A DNA stretch of 52,473 nucleotides from positions 1 to 52,473 of the IMG/VR virus record IMGVR_UViG_3300045257_000172. One strand, written 5' to 3'. Under the pieces are notes generated by a model. The model was not told the origin of the DNA. It saw nothing but the letters and a program-made list of their open reading frames with translations, and did not search any database. The stretch comes from a virus. A program made the translations under genes and the position numbers. Every line of letters starts with the position of its first letter. Positions within the stretch are counted from its first letter, which is position 1. Shown here piece by piece: positions 25,460 to 32,020 of this stretch.

Positions 25460-25819
25460 TTACCCTTCGTGCTGCGAATAGTGGATGCCCCACGCTTTGG
25501 CTGATCTACTTACCGCTTCAAGACTGGCTTTACCCTTGACCCGCATACTGTCATCATTGCCGTCGTCACAATCCGAACAGACAAAAAAGTTTCCAGTGCA
25601 TTGACCTGGAGTGCTGTTGCAATAAATCCAACGGGCAGCGTCACCGGCCTTGAACCGCTTAGTGCAGAGAACGCAATGACAGCCTCCACGCCGATCTAAC
25701 AAGGGAAGGTTCTTATCCGTGAACGTGAATGGCTTGCGCTGAATCCATCGTCCTTCATCATTGCGCGTTGCCTGTCTGCTCGCTGACAATTCAGTCTGCG
25801 GGGTCAGTGTTTCATTCAT
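25460..25819 (-). CDS. Zinc-ribbon protein, 119 aa
   Basis: This 119-residue protein has a clear zinc-binding core: CHCVLCTKRFKAGD, then YCNSTPGQC and FFVCSDCDDGNDD, supplying six or more Cys in C-x2-C pairs. This is the pattern of a double zinc ribbon. The N-terminal 40 residues are basic. A nucleic-acid or protein-binding regulator is plausible, but no family name can be given. Confidence 0.55.
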   Translation of the reverse strand: MNETLTPQTELSASRQATRNDEGRWIQRKPFTFTDKNLPLLDRRGGCHCVLCTKRFKAGDAARWIYCNSTPGQCTGNFFVCSDCDDGNDDSMRVKGKASLEAVSRSAKAWGIHYSQHEG

Positions 25820-25825
25820 AAAATC

Positions 25826-26032
25826 TTAATCTTGATGTGTTAGCGTGTTGCCTTTAGGCACAGACTTGTTAGGGCTTTCCGAACGGCGGAAATTGAAGAG
25901 CGAATCCACACTGATTCTGTGGCGCCTAGCCACCGATGCCAACGTAACGCGGTGGCCGCTGCCGGGCTTTAGGTCTTGATATTCAACGGCTGCGGTTGCC
26001 ACGGTGACCGGATCGTAGATTTGTCGGCCCAT
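25826..26032 (-). CDS. Small HTH DNA-binding protein, 68 aa
   Basis: In this 68-residue protein, residues 29-50 (TLASVARRHRISVDSLFNFR) read as a helix-turn-helix like those of small phage or transposon-type regulators (A-R-R-x-x-I-S-x-x-x-L-x-x-x-R). The C-terminus carries the KSVPKGNTL segment also present at 24555-24632. It begins 4 bases after the 28-residue gene. A regulator role is inferred. Confidence 0.5.
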   Translation of the reverse strand: MGRQIYDPVTVATAAVEYQDLKPGSGHRVTLASVARRHRISVDSLFNFRRSESPNKSVPKGNTLTHQD

Positions 26033-26036
26033 ATTT

Positions 26037-26123
26037 TTATTTAGGTAAGGCGTCGCCTTTGGCTTCAGTCATTGCTCGCAATACTTCCACACGGCCCTTG
26101 AGATTATGTTCGTTCAAAGGCAT
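26037..26123 (-). CDS. Micro-protein, 28 aa
   Basis: MPLNEHNLKGRVEVLRAMTE followed by AKGDALPK, ending in TAA 4 bases before the HTH gene start. Its ATG lies 20 bases inside the preceding membrane micro-protein gene. It is soluble and helical in composition. Read directly from the sequence; support is the dense gene spacing. Confidence 0.4.
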   Translation of the reverse strand: MPLNEHNLKGRVEVLRAMTEAKGDALPK

Positions 26124-26217
26124 AAGCATTTAGGTCCGAGACAAAGGTTATCCAGCACAGCGGGAGCGTAATTAGAAACACCGAAAACCAGAACAGCCAA
26201 ATTAGCCTCGATTTCAT
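26104..26217 (-). CDS. Micro membrane protein, 37 aa
   Basis: The ATG at 26217 forms an ATGA overlap with the previous gene. The 37-residue product starts MKSRLIWLFWFSVFLITLPL and continues CWITFVSDLNAYAFERT: one strongly hydrophobic, Trp/Phe-rich transmembrane segment with a basic N-terminus. Third in a run of tiny membrane proteins. Function unknown; superinfection exclusion, antirestriction or holin regulation are possible roles. Confidence 0.55.
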   Translation of the reverse strand: MKSRLIWLFWFSVFLITLPLCWITFVSDLNAYAFERT

Positions 26218-26369
26218 TCCGATTGTTGTTTAGGTTTACTCCCATCCTTGGGTGGGTTCTGTGCAACACACCAACAAAACCCGAGGAAGGTTGCCCATTC
26301 AAGCAGTGCCTCACCGAAAGTTGTCGAAGGGACCAGCGTAAAGGCCAATAAAAGGATCAACAGTAACAT
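26214..26369 (-). CDS. Small membrane protein, 51 aa
   Basis: I take the ATG at 26369 as the start, rather than one at 26441, because the upstream part overlaps another micro-protein. The product opens MLLLILLLAFTLVPSTTFGE and has a second hydrophobic stretch ALLEWATFLGFCWCVA before a polar Lys/Gln tail. Two membrane segments or a signal peptide plus one are possible. Ends in an ATGA overlap with the 37-residue gene. Confidence 0.5.
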   Translation of the reverse strand: MLLLILLLAFTLVPSTTFGEALLEWATFLGFCWCVAQNPPKDGSKPKQQSE

Positions 26370-26377
26370 TTTGGGGT

Positions 26378-26455
26378 TCAAAATCCCTTTCTCATCGAAA
26401 CGACAAATAGAATGCTGTAAGCGAGGTAGAGTGATAGCCAAATTTCCCAGTTCAT
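26378..26455 (-). CDS. Micro membrane protein, 25 aa
   Basis: Starting at the ATG that shares a base with the stop of the zinc-ribbon gene (TAATG), the frame reads MNWEIWLSLYLAYSILFVVS then MRKGF and TGA. It is almost entirely one transmembrane helix with a positively charged end. Followed 8 bases later by the 51-residue membrane protein. Confidence 0.5.
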   Translation of the reverse strand: MNWEIWLSLYLAYSILFVVSMRKGF

Positions 26456-26811
26456 TATTTCTTTTTCCACCTTGGAACTCTGTCTGGTCCTCTGGTTATC
26501 ACTTCTACTCGCTCGTCGGCTTGGAGTTCAGCTGAGAGAATTGGACTGCAAGGGCCGCAATGCGCAGGTTCAGCTTCACCTTGAGCGTTACAGACTGCAC
26601 GACAATGACCACGAACGCCGTCAACCTCGCTCTCCTCTAGCGTTTCACCACACGACTCACAACGCCATTGTCTGTTTGGCTGTACCTGCTCAGCACGTTT
26701 AGCTCGCCGAACTTGTTCGCTGAACTCTATGCGAAGAGCTTCCTCCTCCGGCGAGCGTTCGTCCTCAACCTTTTTTGGTGGCTGTGCCTGCTCAGAATCA
26801 GATTTTTTCAT
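26455..26811 (-). CDS. Zinc-ribbon protein, 118 aa
   Basis: The 118-residue product has an acidic/basic helical N-terminus, then RQWRCESCGETLEESEVDG (C-x2-C), HCRAVCNAQ and HCGPCSP, giving three Cys pairs suited to bind zinc. The C-terminus is basic (RVPRWKKK). ATG overlaps the previous stop by 4 bases. Role unknown. Confidence 0.5.
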   Translation of the reverse strand: MKKSDSEQAQPPKKVEDERSPEEEALRIEFSEQVRRAKRAEQVQPNRQWRCESCGETLEESEVDGVRGHCRAVCNAQGEAEPAHCGPCSPILSAELQADERVEVITRGPDRVPRWKKK

Positions 26812-27002
26812 CGTCGCTTACGGTTGCAGACAGGCATAACTATCGGCTTAAGTTCTACCTCGGCTTGTTCCACCAGTTCGTATTTACCGACCCGCCTTGT
26901 CTCGCCTTGTTCGGCGGCGTCCTCGGCGGTCTTACATGCGTTAATCCATTCCTCGTTCCCATCCTTGTGGATGTATGCGTATATTGTTTTTGGTAGTTTC
27001 AC
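26808..27002 (-). CDS. Small phage protein, 64 aa
   Basis: GTG start with an AAAGGAG site 6 bases upstream decides the start. The 64 residues (KTIYAYIHKDGNEEWINACK to ELVEQAEVELKPIV) form an alpha/beta domain resembling small conserved phage proteins that begin with a K-x-I-Y-A-Y strand. No function can be assigned. Confidence 0.5.
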   Translation of the reverse strand: MKLPKTIYAYIHKDGNEEWINACKTAEDAAEQGETRRVGKYELVEQAEVELKPIVMPVCNRKRR

Positions 27003-27041
27003 TTCACTCCTTTGGCTTTGTGGTTGCCACTGCTTGGTCGG

Positions 27042-27317
27042 TCATTTGTATAGGATTAGGCCCATGGAACGCGCTTTGTTTTTGTGGGTTTCAACCCAGT
27101 CATGGCAAGGACGGCACGAAGCTTTGAACCATTCTTCGTCGCACATTAATTCTCCGGCTTGGCCTTTCATGTGGTGAATGTCAACAGTTTCATTAAAGCA
27201 GTCATCGAACATTTCACAGTAGGGGTGGGATCGAATGTAGATGGGTTTGAGTATCCTGAAGGCGCGATCCTGTTGAGCCTTCTTTTTGCTCATCTTTTTG
27301 AGTGGTGAACGCTTCAT
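27042..27317 (-). CDS. HNH endonuclease-like protein
   Basis: This 91-residue protein opens with a basic segment (MKRSPLKKMSKKKAQQDRAF). C34 and C40 precede VDIHHMKGQ with the paired His (48-49), and SCRPCHDWVE supplies C68, C71 and H72. This is the layout of a compact HNH/McrA-type nuclease with a structural zinc. Phage proteins like this act in recombination, packaging or as stand-alone nucleases. It overlaps the previous gene by 4 bases. Confidence 0.6.
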   Translation of the reverse strand: MKRSPLKKMSKKKAQQDRAFRILKPIYIRSHPYCEMFDDCFNETVDIHHMKGQAGELMCDEEWFKASCRPCHDWVETHKNKARSMGLILYK

Positions 27318-27532
27318 GGGGTATAGGTTTCGCTCAGGATGCAGGTTGATACTTTAACTATTCGGTGGGACCAGTCCTGTTTACCCTTGATTGACTTTTT
27401 GAATACCGTCTTGGCTGCTTCATGACTTGGGTATTTAGGTGTGTAGGCATCCCAGTACGGTAGTCCGGTAATAGAGTTCTCAGCCGGAATCTCGAACTGA
27501 ATTTGCCAGTAGGTTTCAGTTGTTCGGGACAT
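27314..27532 (-). CDS. Hypothetical protein, 72 aa
   Basis: Unrecognised 72-residue alpha/beta protein: YWQIQFEIPAENSITGLPYW, then a helix SHEAAKTVFKKSIKGKQDW and a closing strand HRIVKVSTCILS. It overlaps the nuclease gene upstream by 17 bases and the HNH gene downstream by 4. Confidence 0.5.
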   Translation of the reverse strand: MSRTTETYWQIQFEIPAENSITGLPYWDAYTPKYPSHEAAKTVFKKSIKGKQDWSHRIVKVSTCILSETYTP

Positions 27533-28280
27533 AGGAGTTTTTGAGTTGCCAGAATGTGAGCAATGCCTGGAACATCGCCCATGCCTTCTGCAAATCTTCT
27601 GGGGTGTATTCCAGTATCAGGCATTTGCGGTCATCGGTCCCGATAAAGACATTCAAGCACCTTGCGTCGGGCATGCTGAGCCCCCGGGAGTACGCCGCTA
27701 GCTGCATTAAATTCTCATCGTACGCCTTTACCTTGGGGTCTATCACTTTCTTGCTCTTAAAGTCCAGAATTACCTCGGGATCTTTGCATACGTAGTCAGT
27801 CTTCCCCCCGTACCCAAGCGGGGAAGCGAAGGAGTGTTCGGCCACCCCTTGGGTTAGGTCGATGCCGAGGGCGTTCAGTTGCGCTTCAATCTCCATGATG
27901 TGGGGCGCCCATAGCAGGTTGGGTTGACCTTGGGTGTATTGTTCGATTGCCCCGTGCAGTTCGGTTCCTGATGTCCGGGCAAGTTCAGCGTGTTCCTTGG
28001 CCCATTTCTGGCACTCAATGAAATGTTCCTCGTCCGTCATCCCTTTGGGCCTGGGGGTGGTGAAAGTAGCATCGTACATCTGCCGGTCGAAGTACTGTCT
28101 TAAACCCGGTTTATCGGCTACGGAGGTAATGAGGGTAACAGATGGAACGGCTTTGACTACCCGGGCATCCCTGATTGTTACATTACGCTCGTTGCCATTT
28201 TTCCCGATTAAAGTGTAGAACGGAGAACCATCCTGTAGATACCAGTGGCCGCTTTGGGCGGAGAGTGTTGCTGTGCTCAA
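27516..28280 (-). CDS. PD-(D/E)XK exonuclease (RecB/Cas4-like)
   Basis: This 254-residue protein bears the motifs of PD-(D/E)XK exonucleases in order: H109 in SGTELHGAIEQ, E149 in AEHSFASPLGYGGKTDY with D162, VILDFKSKK with D173-x-K175, and QLAAYSRG (motif with Q193 and Y197). These are typical of phage exonucleases and RecB-like nucleases that process DNA ends for recombination or degrade host DNA. It is coupled to the OB-fold protein (4-base overlap), a pairing that fits a recombination or replication module. Confidence 0.78.
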   Translation of the reverse strand: MSTATLSAQSGHWYLQDGSPFYTLIGKNGNERNVTIRDARVVKAVPSVTLITSVADKPGLRQYFDRQMYDATFTTPRPKGMTDEEHFIECQKWAKEHAELARTSGTELHGAIEQYTQGQPNLLWAPHIMEIEAQLNALGIDLTQGVAEHSFASPLGYGGKTDYVCKDPEVILDFKSKKVIDPKVKAYDENLMQLAAYSRGLSMPDARCLNVFIGTDDRKCLILEYTPEDLQKAWAMFQALLTFWQLKNSYVPNN

Positions 28281-28903
28281 AAGGGAACCTCTTTCTCCTC
28301 GGTTGGCGCGGAGGGCAAGGATTGGATCAGTCCCGTGCGGCCCAAGTCTATGAAAAATGAGGACGTGATGGCTTGGAATTGCTCACGGGTTAACGGGGTT
28401 TTACTGACAGCCTCCCACATTGTTGCCACTTCCAATGCGGTCTTAAGGCACATTACCATCGCCACGCCAGCCCTCCCCAGATGCCCTTTGCAGGCCTCTA
28501 CGGGGTCTTGTACGGGGTTTTGATGGCCAGAGGGTGTTGGGGTGGCGGGTTGAGGTTGCTGGCCGTTCACGGGCAGGATTAACCCCGTGGCGGTGATTTT
28601 GAGTTCGCGGGTTACGATGTCTTGGTAAGTGTCATCTGCGGCTATTGCTCCGCTCCATCCGTGCTTATCGTTGTGGTGAGCCTTGATCGTGACTTCCCGC
28701 CCGTTCATTGGGGCAATATCAGGGTGGTTCCACACCTTCAGCTTTACCTTGCCTGTGGCGTCCATTAGTTCCCCTTGCTGGACGCTCCACGCTCCTTTGG
28801 CGTTGGTGCCGCTCTTGCGGTCTTTGATGTTGAGGAGTTTGCCTTGGACTTCGGTAACTATTTCACCGGGTTCAAGGTTTAGTATGTCGTCAACGGTTTT
28901 CAT
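28277..28903 (-). CDS. OB-fold single-strand DNA-binding-like protein
   Basis: The protein has 208 residues. Residues 10-90 have OB-fold-like strands: GEIVTEVQGKLLNIKDRK, then GELMDATGKVKLKVWNHPDI and NGREVTIKA. After a Pro/Gln-rich linker (about 115-130) is a helical domain. The last seven residues, EEKEVPF, look like the acidic tip with terminal Pro-Phe that bacterial SSB proteins use to recruit partners. Coupled directly to the PD-(D/E)XK exonuclease, it probably binds single-stranded DNA. The OB assignment is by pattern, not by a definite family match. Confidence 0.65.
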   Translation of the reverse strand: MKTVDDILNLEPGEIVTEVQGKLLNIKDRKSGTNAKGAWSVQQGELMDATGKVKLKVWNHPDIAPMNGREVTIKAHHNDKHGWSGAIAADDTYQDIVTRELKITATGLILPVNGQQPQPATPTPSGHQNPVQDPVEACKGHLGRAGVAMVMCLKTALEVATMWEAVSKTPLTREQFQAITSSFFIDLGRTGLIQSLPSAPTEEKEVPF

Positions 28904-29087
28904 TTCGGTGAGTGGGGTTAAGGGTTTGCTGGTAGGACCATTCGATTAGCTCCATTATGGGGCTACGGATTGAATGGCCAGTGTCGTGGTCAATCCAGTC
29001 CGCTAACAGTTCATCAAGGTGATGATGGAGGACTTTGTGTCGTGCCTTGTGCTGTGCAGGGTCATCTTCAATTTGGGCGGTGTTCAT
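28890..29087 (-). CDS. Small His-rich helical protein, 65 aa
   Basis: Unrecognised 65-residue protein with AQHKARHKVLHHHLDELLAD and SPIMELIEWSYQQTL. An AAGGATC site lies upstream of the ATG. It overlaps the OB-fold gene by 14 bases. Confidence 0.45.
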   Translation of the reverse strand: MNTAQIEDDPAQHKARHKVLHHHLDELLADWIDHDTGHSIRSPIMELIEWSYQQTLNPTHRNENR

Positions 29088-29138
29088 TCTTTTTGATCCT
29101 TACTGGTTGCTGATTGAGGAGAAGGTTGCCGAATCTAA

Positions 29139-29348
29139 TTAGGGTTTGGTTATTGCCATGATGAATTGGTCGATCTTGGTTTGGTTCCATGATCTGTGGC
29201 CTAGTTCTAGGTCGGACAGATATGCAGCGGAGACTTTCAAACGGCGAGCCACTTCCCGCAGGCTTAAGTGTTTCTGTTGGCGTTTGTGCCGCATGTAGGC
29301 CCCGGTAGCTTCTTGATCCACAACTGTAATGTCCTTGGTAATTAGCAT
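29139..29348 (-). CDS. XRE (Cro/CI-type) transcriptional regulator
   Basis: The 69-residue product is a minimal lambda-repressor-like HTH: YMRHKRQQKHLSLREVARRL followed by KVSAAYLSDLELGHRSWNQT. The LSLREVARRLKVSAAYLSDLE stretch is the helix-turn-helix and recognition helix with the conserved S-x-x-Y-L-S-x-x-E. It probably regulates early gene expression. No partner antirepressor or integrase is seen, so it does not by itself imply lysogeny. It starts 7 bases inside the lipoprotein-like gene. Confidence 0.75.
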   Translation of the reverse strand: MLITKDITVVDQEATGAYMRHKRQQKHLSLREVARRLKVSAAYLSDLELGHRSWNQTKIDQFIMAITKP

Positions 29349-29554
29349 CTGTCATACGACATTGGCATACGTCCGCTTACTGTCAACACAAATAAAAAGA
29401 TCATATTGAAAACTTTGGGTGTCGGTGTTGGAGTTGGGCGCGGAGGTGGTTCGATAATCACGGTCTGGCTGAGGGCGATACAGGCCGCTACGGTCAGGAG
29501 AGCGGCGATTAGGATTAGTTTGGTTAAGCAGGCGTCGCGGTAGGCGATATTCAT
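29342..29554 (-). CDS. Lipoprotein or membrane-anchored small protein, 70 aa
   Basis: The 70-residue frame has a hydrophobic N-terminal segment KLILIAALLTVAACIALSQT with a lipobox-like VAAC, then a Pro/Thr stretch PPPRPTPTPTPK and a second short hydrophobic part. This is compatible with a lipoprotein or single-pass protein. A competing overlapping frame (29352-29582) lacks these features. The ATG overlaps a 15-codon frame by ATGA. Confidence 0.4.
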   Translation of the reverse strand: MNIAYRDACLTKLILIAALLTVAACIALSQTVIIEPPPRPTPTPTPKVFNMIFLFVLTVSGRMPMSYDRC

Positions 29555-29585
29555 TTCGGGATTCTCCGATACTTGATTCCAAGTA

Positions 29586-29669
29586 TTAACCGCTGCATGG
29601 TTGTTCCTTGGTCCACCCCGTTGTGCCGGTAGTGGAGCCTGCCATGACGTGTTGACGGGTGAGGATCAT
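29586..29669 (-). CDS. Micro-protein, 27 aa
   Basis: The frame MILTRQHVMAGSTTGTTG followed by WTKEQPCSG starts at an ATG with a perfect GGAGG 7 bases upstream and overlaps the stop of the replication gene (ATGA). It has no recognisable domain. A further 15-codon frame starting MQRLILGIKYRR overlaps its end and leads into the 70-residue gene by ATGA. Confidence 0.35.
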   Translation of the reverse strand: MILTRQHVMAGSTTGTTGWTKEQPCSG

Positions 29670-30118
29670 TCTTTTTCCTCCGAACCGTTAGCATACCGAT
29701 ACATGCTTGAAGCATCATTTAGATGCTTGTCCTCTCCTGTACTCTTATCTCCTCTTTCTCCTGTCTTGATGGGTGATGATTTATTCCAACGAGATTTGGC
29801 TGCTTTCTCGGCCCTAGCTTTGTAGACGGCGTGAAACCCGTTGTAGTAATCCCAGTTGTGAATCTTGGGGCCTTTGTCCATGAAACCAGCAGCCAAAAGG
29901 CATTTAACTAACTCCTCAGCGTTGGCCTCTGGATAGTTAATGGCTCGGGCAATCTCGACTGCGGTGTATTTACTGAAATCTCCGTTTGGCTGGTTCGTAG
30001 CGGCATAGCACCACAACCGCTGCGGCACCCATAGGGCGTCCACTCCGATGGCGGCATGGAGACGGAGAGTTTTGCGATGGTTCCAAAACGAGGAGTCGAG
30101 TCTGACGTAGGGACTCAT
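29666..30118 (-). CDS. Replication organiser-like (DnaD/helicase-loader type) protein
   Basis: I start at the ATG at 30118; an earlier ATG at 30253 would translate the inverted-repeat region. The 150-residue product reads YVRLDSSFWNHRKTLRLHAA, then VDALWVPQRLWCYAATNQP, with YTAVEIARAINYPEANAEEL forming a winged-helix-like part. The segment GPKIHNWDYYNGFH and a basic region NGFHAVYKARAEKAAKSRW follow. This succession is typical of N-terminal domains of phage replication initiators and organisers that recruit the host helicase. The acidic C-terminus ends SEEKE. Its function is inferred from this similarity and its position. Confidence 0.6.
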   Translation of the reverse strand: MSPYVRLDSSFWNHRKTLRLHAAIGVDALWVPQRLWCYAATNQPNGDFSKYTAVEIARAINYPEANAEELVKCLLAAGFMDKGPKIHNWDYYNGFHAVYKARAEKAAKSRWNKSSPIKTGERGDKSTGEDKHLNDASSMYRYANGSEEKE

Positions 30119-30120
30119 GC

Positions 30121-30212
30121 CACTAAAACTCCGAAGGGACGTTGTGCGAGGTTTGCGCGACCGAATCGGTAAAGACTGGTCCCACACACAGCGCCCTTTC
30201 GGAGCTTTAGTG
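30121..30212. repeat. Long inverted repeat upstream of the replication gene
   Basis: Bases 30121-30138 (CACTAAAACTCCGAAGGG) and 30194-30212 (CCCTTTCGGAGCTTTAGTG) are inverted copies with one extra base and one mismatch, separated by 55 bases. Inside is a palindrome ACCGAATCGGT at 30160-30170, and just outside, 30220-30228 (ACCGATTCG) matches its reverse complement in 9 of 11 bases. The arms lie immediately before the chosen start of the replication organiser gene. It could be an operator, a leader structure or part of an origin. Confidence 0.7.
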
Positions 30213-30251
30213 CTGAACAACCGATTCGTGGACAGTCGCGCATTAGTTCTC

Positions 30252-30279
30252 ATTCTCTCAAAACCATTTTAGGTGTCAA
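30252..30279 (-). promoter_or_regulatory. Candidate sigma70-type promoter for the replication gene
   Basis: On the minus strand TTGACA (30279-30274) is followed by 16 bases and GAGAAT (30257-30252), a perfect -35 and a 4-of-6 -10. A start near 30245 would place the inverted repeat in the leader of the replication gene. The -35 lies at the very end of the DNA methylase gene. Confidence 0.3.
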
Positions 30280-30847
30280 GGGGAAAAAGATCGGGTGTTG
30301 TTTCGATTCGTCTTTCGGCTATGCAAATCGTGTCGTTGTGTGCTCCTCCGTGGCACACAATCAGCACCTCCGTTATCTCGAATCCGTTTTGTTTGCCTAA
30401 TCCCTGGCTATTCCAGCCGAACGATAAACAAACCCCACTGGGTTTCATCAATCTAGCGCAGAATTCTCGTTCCTTGGTCCATCGGCCAACATTCTGTTGA
30501 TCTGAAATGCCAAAGTGTTTGCCAATAGACTGGTAAACTTCCTTGGTTTGTCGTGGGGAATAAGGAGGATCAAAAAGGATAACATCGGCTTGCACGCCTT
30601 TGGACAATAGGAGTTCCAAAAAGGTGGCTGCCTCCATGTGGTAATCAGCACTTGTCCCCGGGTTCAGGTCGTTTGTGTGAGTGGCCAGGCGGCTGTTTCG
30701 GGCGAAAGGATCAACGCTAACCATGGACAAACCAAGATAGCGTCCGACAAATAACCGGATTGGTAAAATATCGAACGTTTCCGAATTAGGCATGGCCCAT
30801 TCACGCCTGAACGTGGCCTGTCTCATCTCTTGGGGTTCGGTGGTCAT
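30269..30847 (-). CDS. DNA methyltransferase (N6-adenine/N4-cytosine type)
   Basis: This 192-residue protein has a strand VSVDPFARNSRLATHTNDLN and a catalytic motif IV VILFDPPYSPRQ with DPPY at 93-96. The closing strand motif LMKPSGVCLSFGWNSQGL is also present. DPPY identifies amino-methyltransferases that modify adenine N6 or cytosine N4; phage copies usually protect DNA from host restriction. The S-x-D-P-F-A-R-N variant of the SAM-binding area is shared by small phage methylases. A shorter start at M19 is possible. Overlaps the next upstream gene by 4 bases. Confidence 0.78.
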   Translation of the reverse strand: MTTEPQEMRQATFRREWAMPNSETFDILPIRLFVGRYLGLSMVSVDPFARNSRLATHTNDLNPGTSADYHMEAATFLELLLSKGVQADVILFDPPYSPRQTKEVYQSIGKHFGISDQQNVGRWTKEREFCARLMKPSGVCLSFGWNSQGLGKQNGFEITEVLIVCHGGAHNDTICIAERRIETTPDLFPLDT

Positions 30848-31200
30848 TGCTTGCCCTCAGCCTTGGAGGTTGCTGATTCGAGCTTCCTGATGGGGTCTTG
30901 AAGTTCGGTGGCGCAAGTTTTCTGATAATAAAATACCCCCTCATCCCATTCGCCATGCTCGTTCAATCGACTAAGTATGGCCTTACACGCTTCCAGCAGG
31001 TCCGGTGCTGCGGCTATGAGGCGGGCGTCCGGTTCTAGGAACATTCCCTCGGCCGATGCCGAGCTGATTCTGAATTTGTCGCATGCTGGATGTCCGCAGT
31101 TGCACTTGATGTAATGCCACGGTCCCGGCGTGTGGCCGATGTAATCCTGATTTGGTTTGGAATCTGTGGTTTGGTGTTCAACTAATTGATTCTGTTTCAT
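30844..31200 (-). CDS. Conserved phage protein with HTPGPW motif
   Basis: This 118-residue protein contains GHTPGPWHYIKCNCGHPACD and then DARLIAAAPDLLEACKAIL. The pair HTPGPW and RLIAAAP-x-LLEA is the hallmark of a widespread phage family of unknown function. The inserted CNCGHPAC may bind a metal. It is flanked by 4-base overlaps. Confidence 0.7.
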   Translation of the reverse strand: MKQNQLVEHQTTDSKPNQDYIGHTPGPWHYIKCNCGHPACDKFRISSASAEGMFLEPDARLIAAAPDLLEACKAILSRLNEHGEWDEGVFYYQKTCATELQDPIRKLESATSKAEGKQ

Positions 31201-31439
31201 TCAATACCGTTTCCTTTCGGGTTGTCTGTGGTATTGGTTGGGTTGAAAGGAGCTGTGGTTGAGGGGTTTCTAGTCAAAATGTATCCTGGGGAAAGTACGT
31301 TAAGTAGGTGTTTATCAAGCCACAGGGTATGCAGGTCTGCTTCCGTGATGGGGAGAGTGAGAGAGTGGCGGACGCTGTGTTTGCGGCGGTCTAGGAAGGT
31401 TATACGGAGAGAGGGGTCTGCGGCATTCATACGGTTCAT
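31197..31439 (-). CDS. Hypothetical protein, 80 aa
   Basis: Start placed at the ATG at 31439, which overlaps the upstream stop (ATGA), not at the more distant frame start. The 80 residues include LRITFLDRRKHSVRHSLTLP and EADLHTLWLDKHLLNVL. Not recognised. ATGA overlaps at both ends. Confidence 0.5.
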   Translation of the reverse strand: MNRMNAADPSLRITFLDRRKHSVRHSLTLPITEADLHTLWLDKHLLNVLSPGYILTRNPSTTAPFNPTNTTDNPKGNGIE

Positions 31440-32020
31440 GAGAGTGTTTGGCAGACCAGGCAACGTTTGCCGAATCCGTGATAAGCAACCAAGGTGGTGT
31501 TTCCGCACTTAGGGCACTTGTCGGCTGATCTACTGCGTTGCGACTGAGTTTCGTCCGGCAATTCATCATACGCTTCTTTCCATCCGATACCCCATGCGCG
31601 CCCTTGCTCGGAATCGGTTTTATATGGGTTTGCTTCTAGCGCCAGACCGCCAAGGCAAGCGTGTAAGCCTTGTTCCCATTCCGGCATGTTCGAGAGACGC
31701 TCGTAATCTTTCGAGGCGTCATAAACGCCAGTCTTGCTTTGCTCGGCTTTCCGGCGACCCTCGTTCATTAAGGCGCGTATTTCGGGAGTGATTTCGCTCT
31801 GATCGAAGGTGGCGCACTTGAAGGTTCTAGCGATGCGCTCAAACTCTGCGATTGCGGCAATGGATTCGGCAGCCTCGGCAAGTTGAATGTCGCTTCTAAT
31901 CGCCTTGTGGATCGTGGGCCAGTGCTCCAGCAGGGCTTGTAAAGCCTGTTTTTCGAGACGCATCATTTCCCGGTCTTTGATGCCGTATTCGTCTGACATA
32001 TCTTCACTGTGAAAGCTCAT
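31436..32020 (-). CDS. Phage protein with zinc ribbon and Rmf/CrpP-like motif
   Basis: The protein has 194 residues. The N-terminal 110 are helical (KQALQALLEHWPTIHKAIRS). A segment CLGGLALEANPYKTD followed by RAWGIGWKEAYDE has the G-x-A-x-x-x-N-P-Y ... W-x-x-G-W pattern of Rmf/CrpP-like small proteins. The C-terminus is a zinc ribbon: CPKCGNTTLVAYHGFGKRC then LVCQ. Early-operon zinc proteins of this sort are common in phages; function unknown. Confidence 0.55.
   Translation of the reverse strand: MSFHSEDMSDEYGIKDREMMRLEKQALQALLEHWPTIHKAIRSDIQLAEAAESIAAIAEFERIARTFKCATFDQSEITPEIRALMNEGRRKAEQSKTGVYDASKDYERLSNMPEWEQGLHACLGGLALEANPYKTDSEQGRAWGIGWKEAYDELPDETQSQRSRSADKCPKCGNTTLVAYHGFGKRCLVCQTLS

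Noticed and set aside
26114-26314. 66-codon minus-strand frame over the membrane micro-proteins
   Set aside because: Overlaps two better frames that are chained by ATGA; composition unremarkable.
26668-27177. Plus-strand 169-codon hydrophobic frame in the early region
   Set aside because: Complement of zinc-ribbon and HNH-like genes; Cys/Ser/Leu-rich composition comes from the reverse strand.
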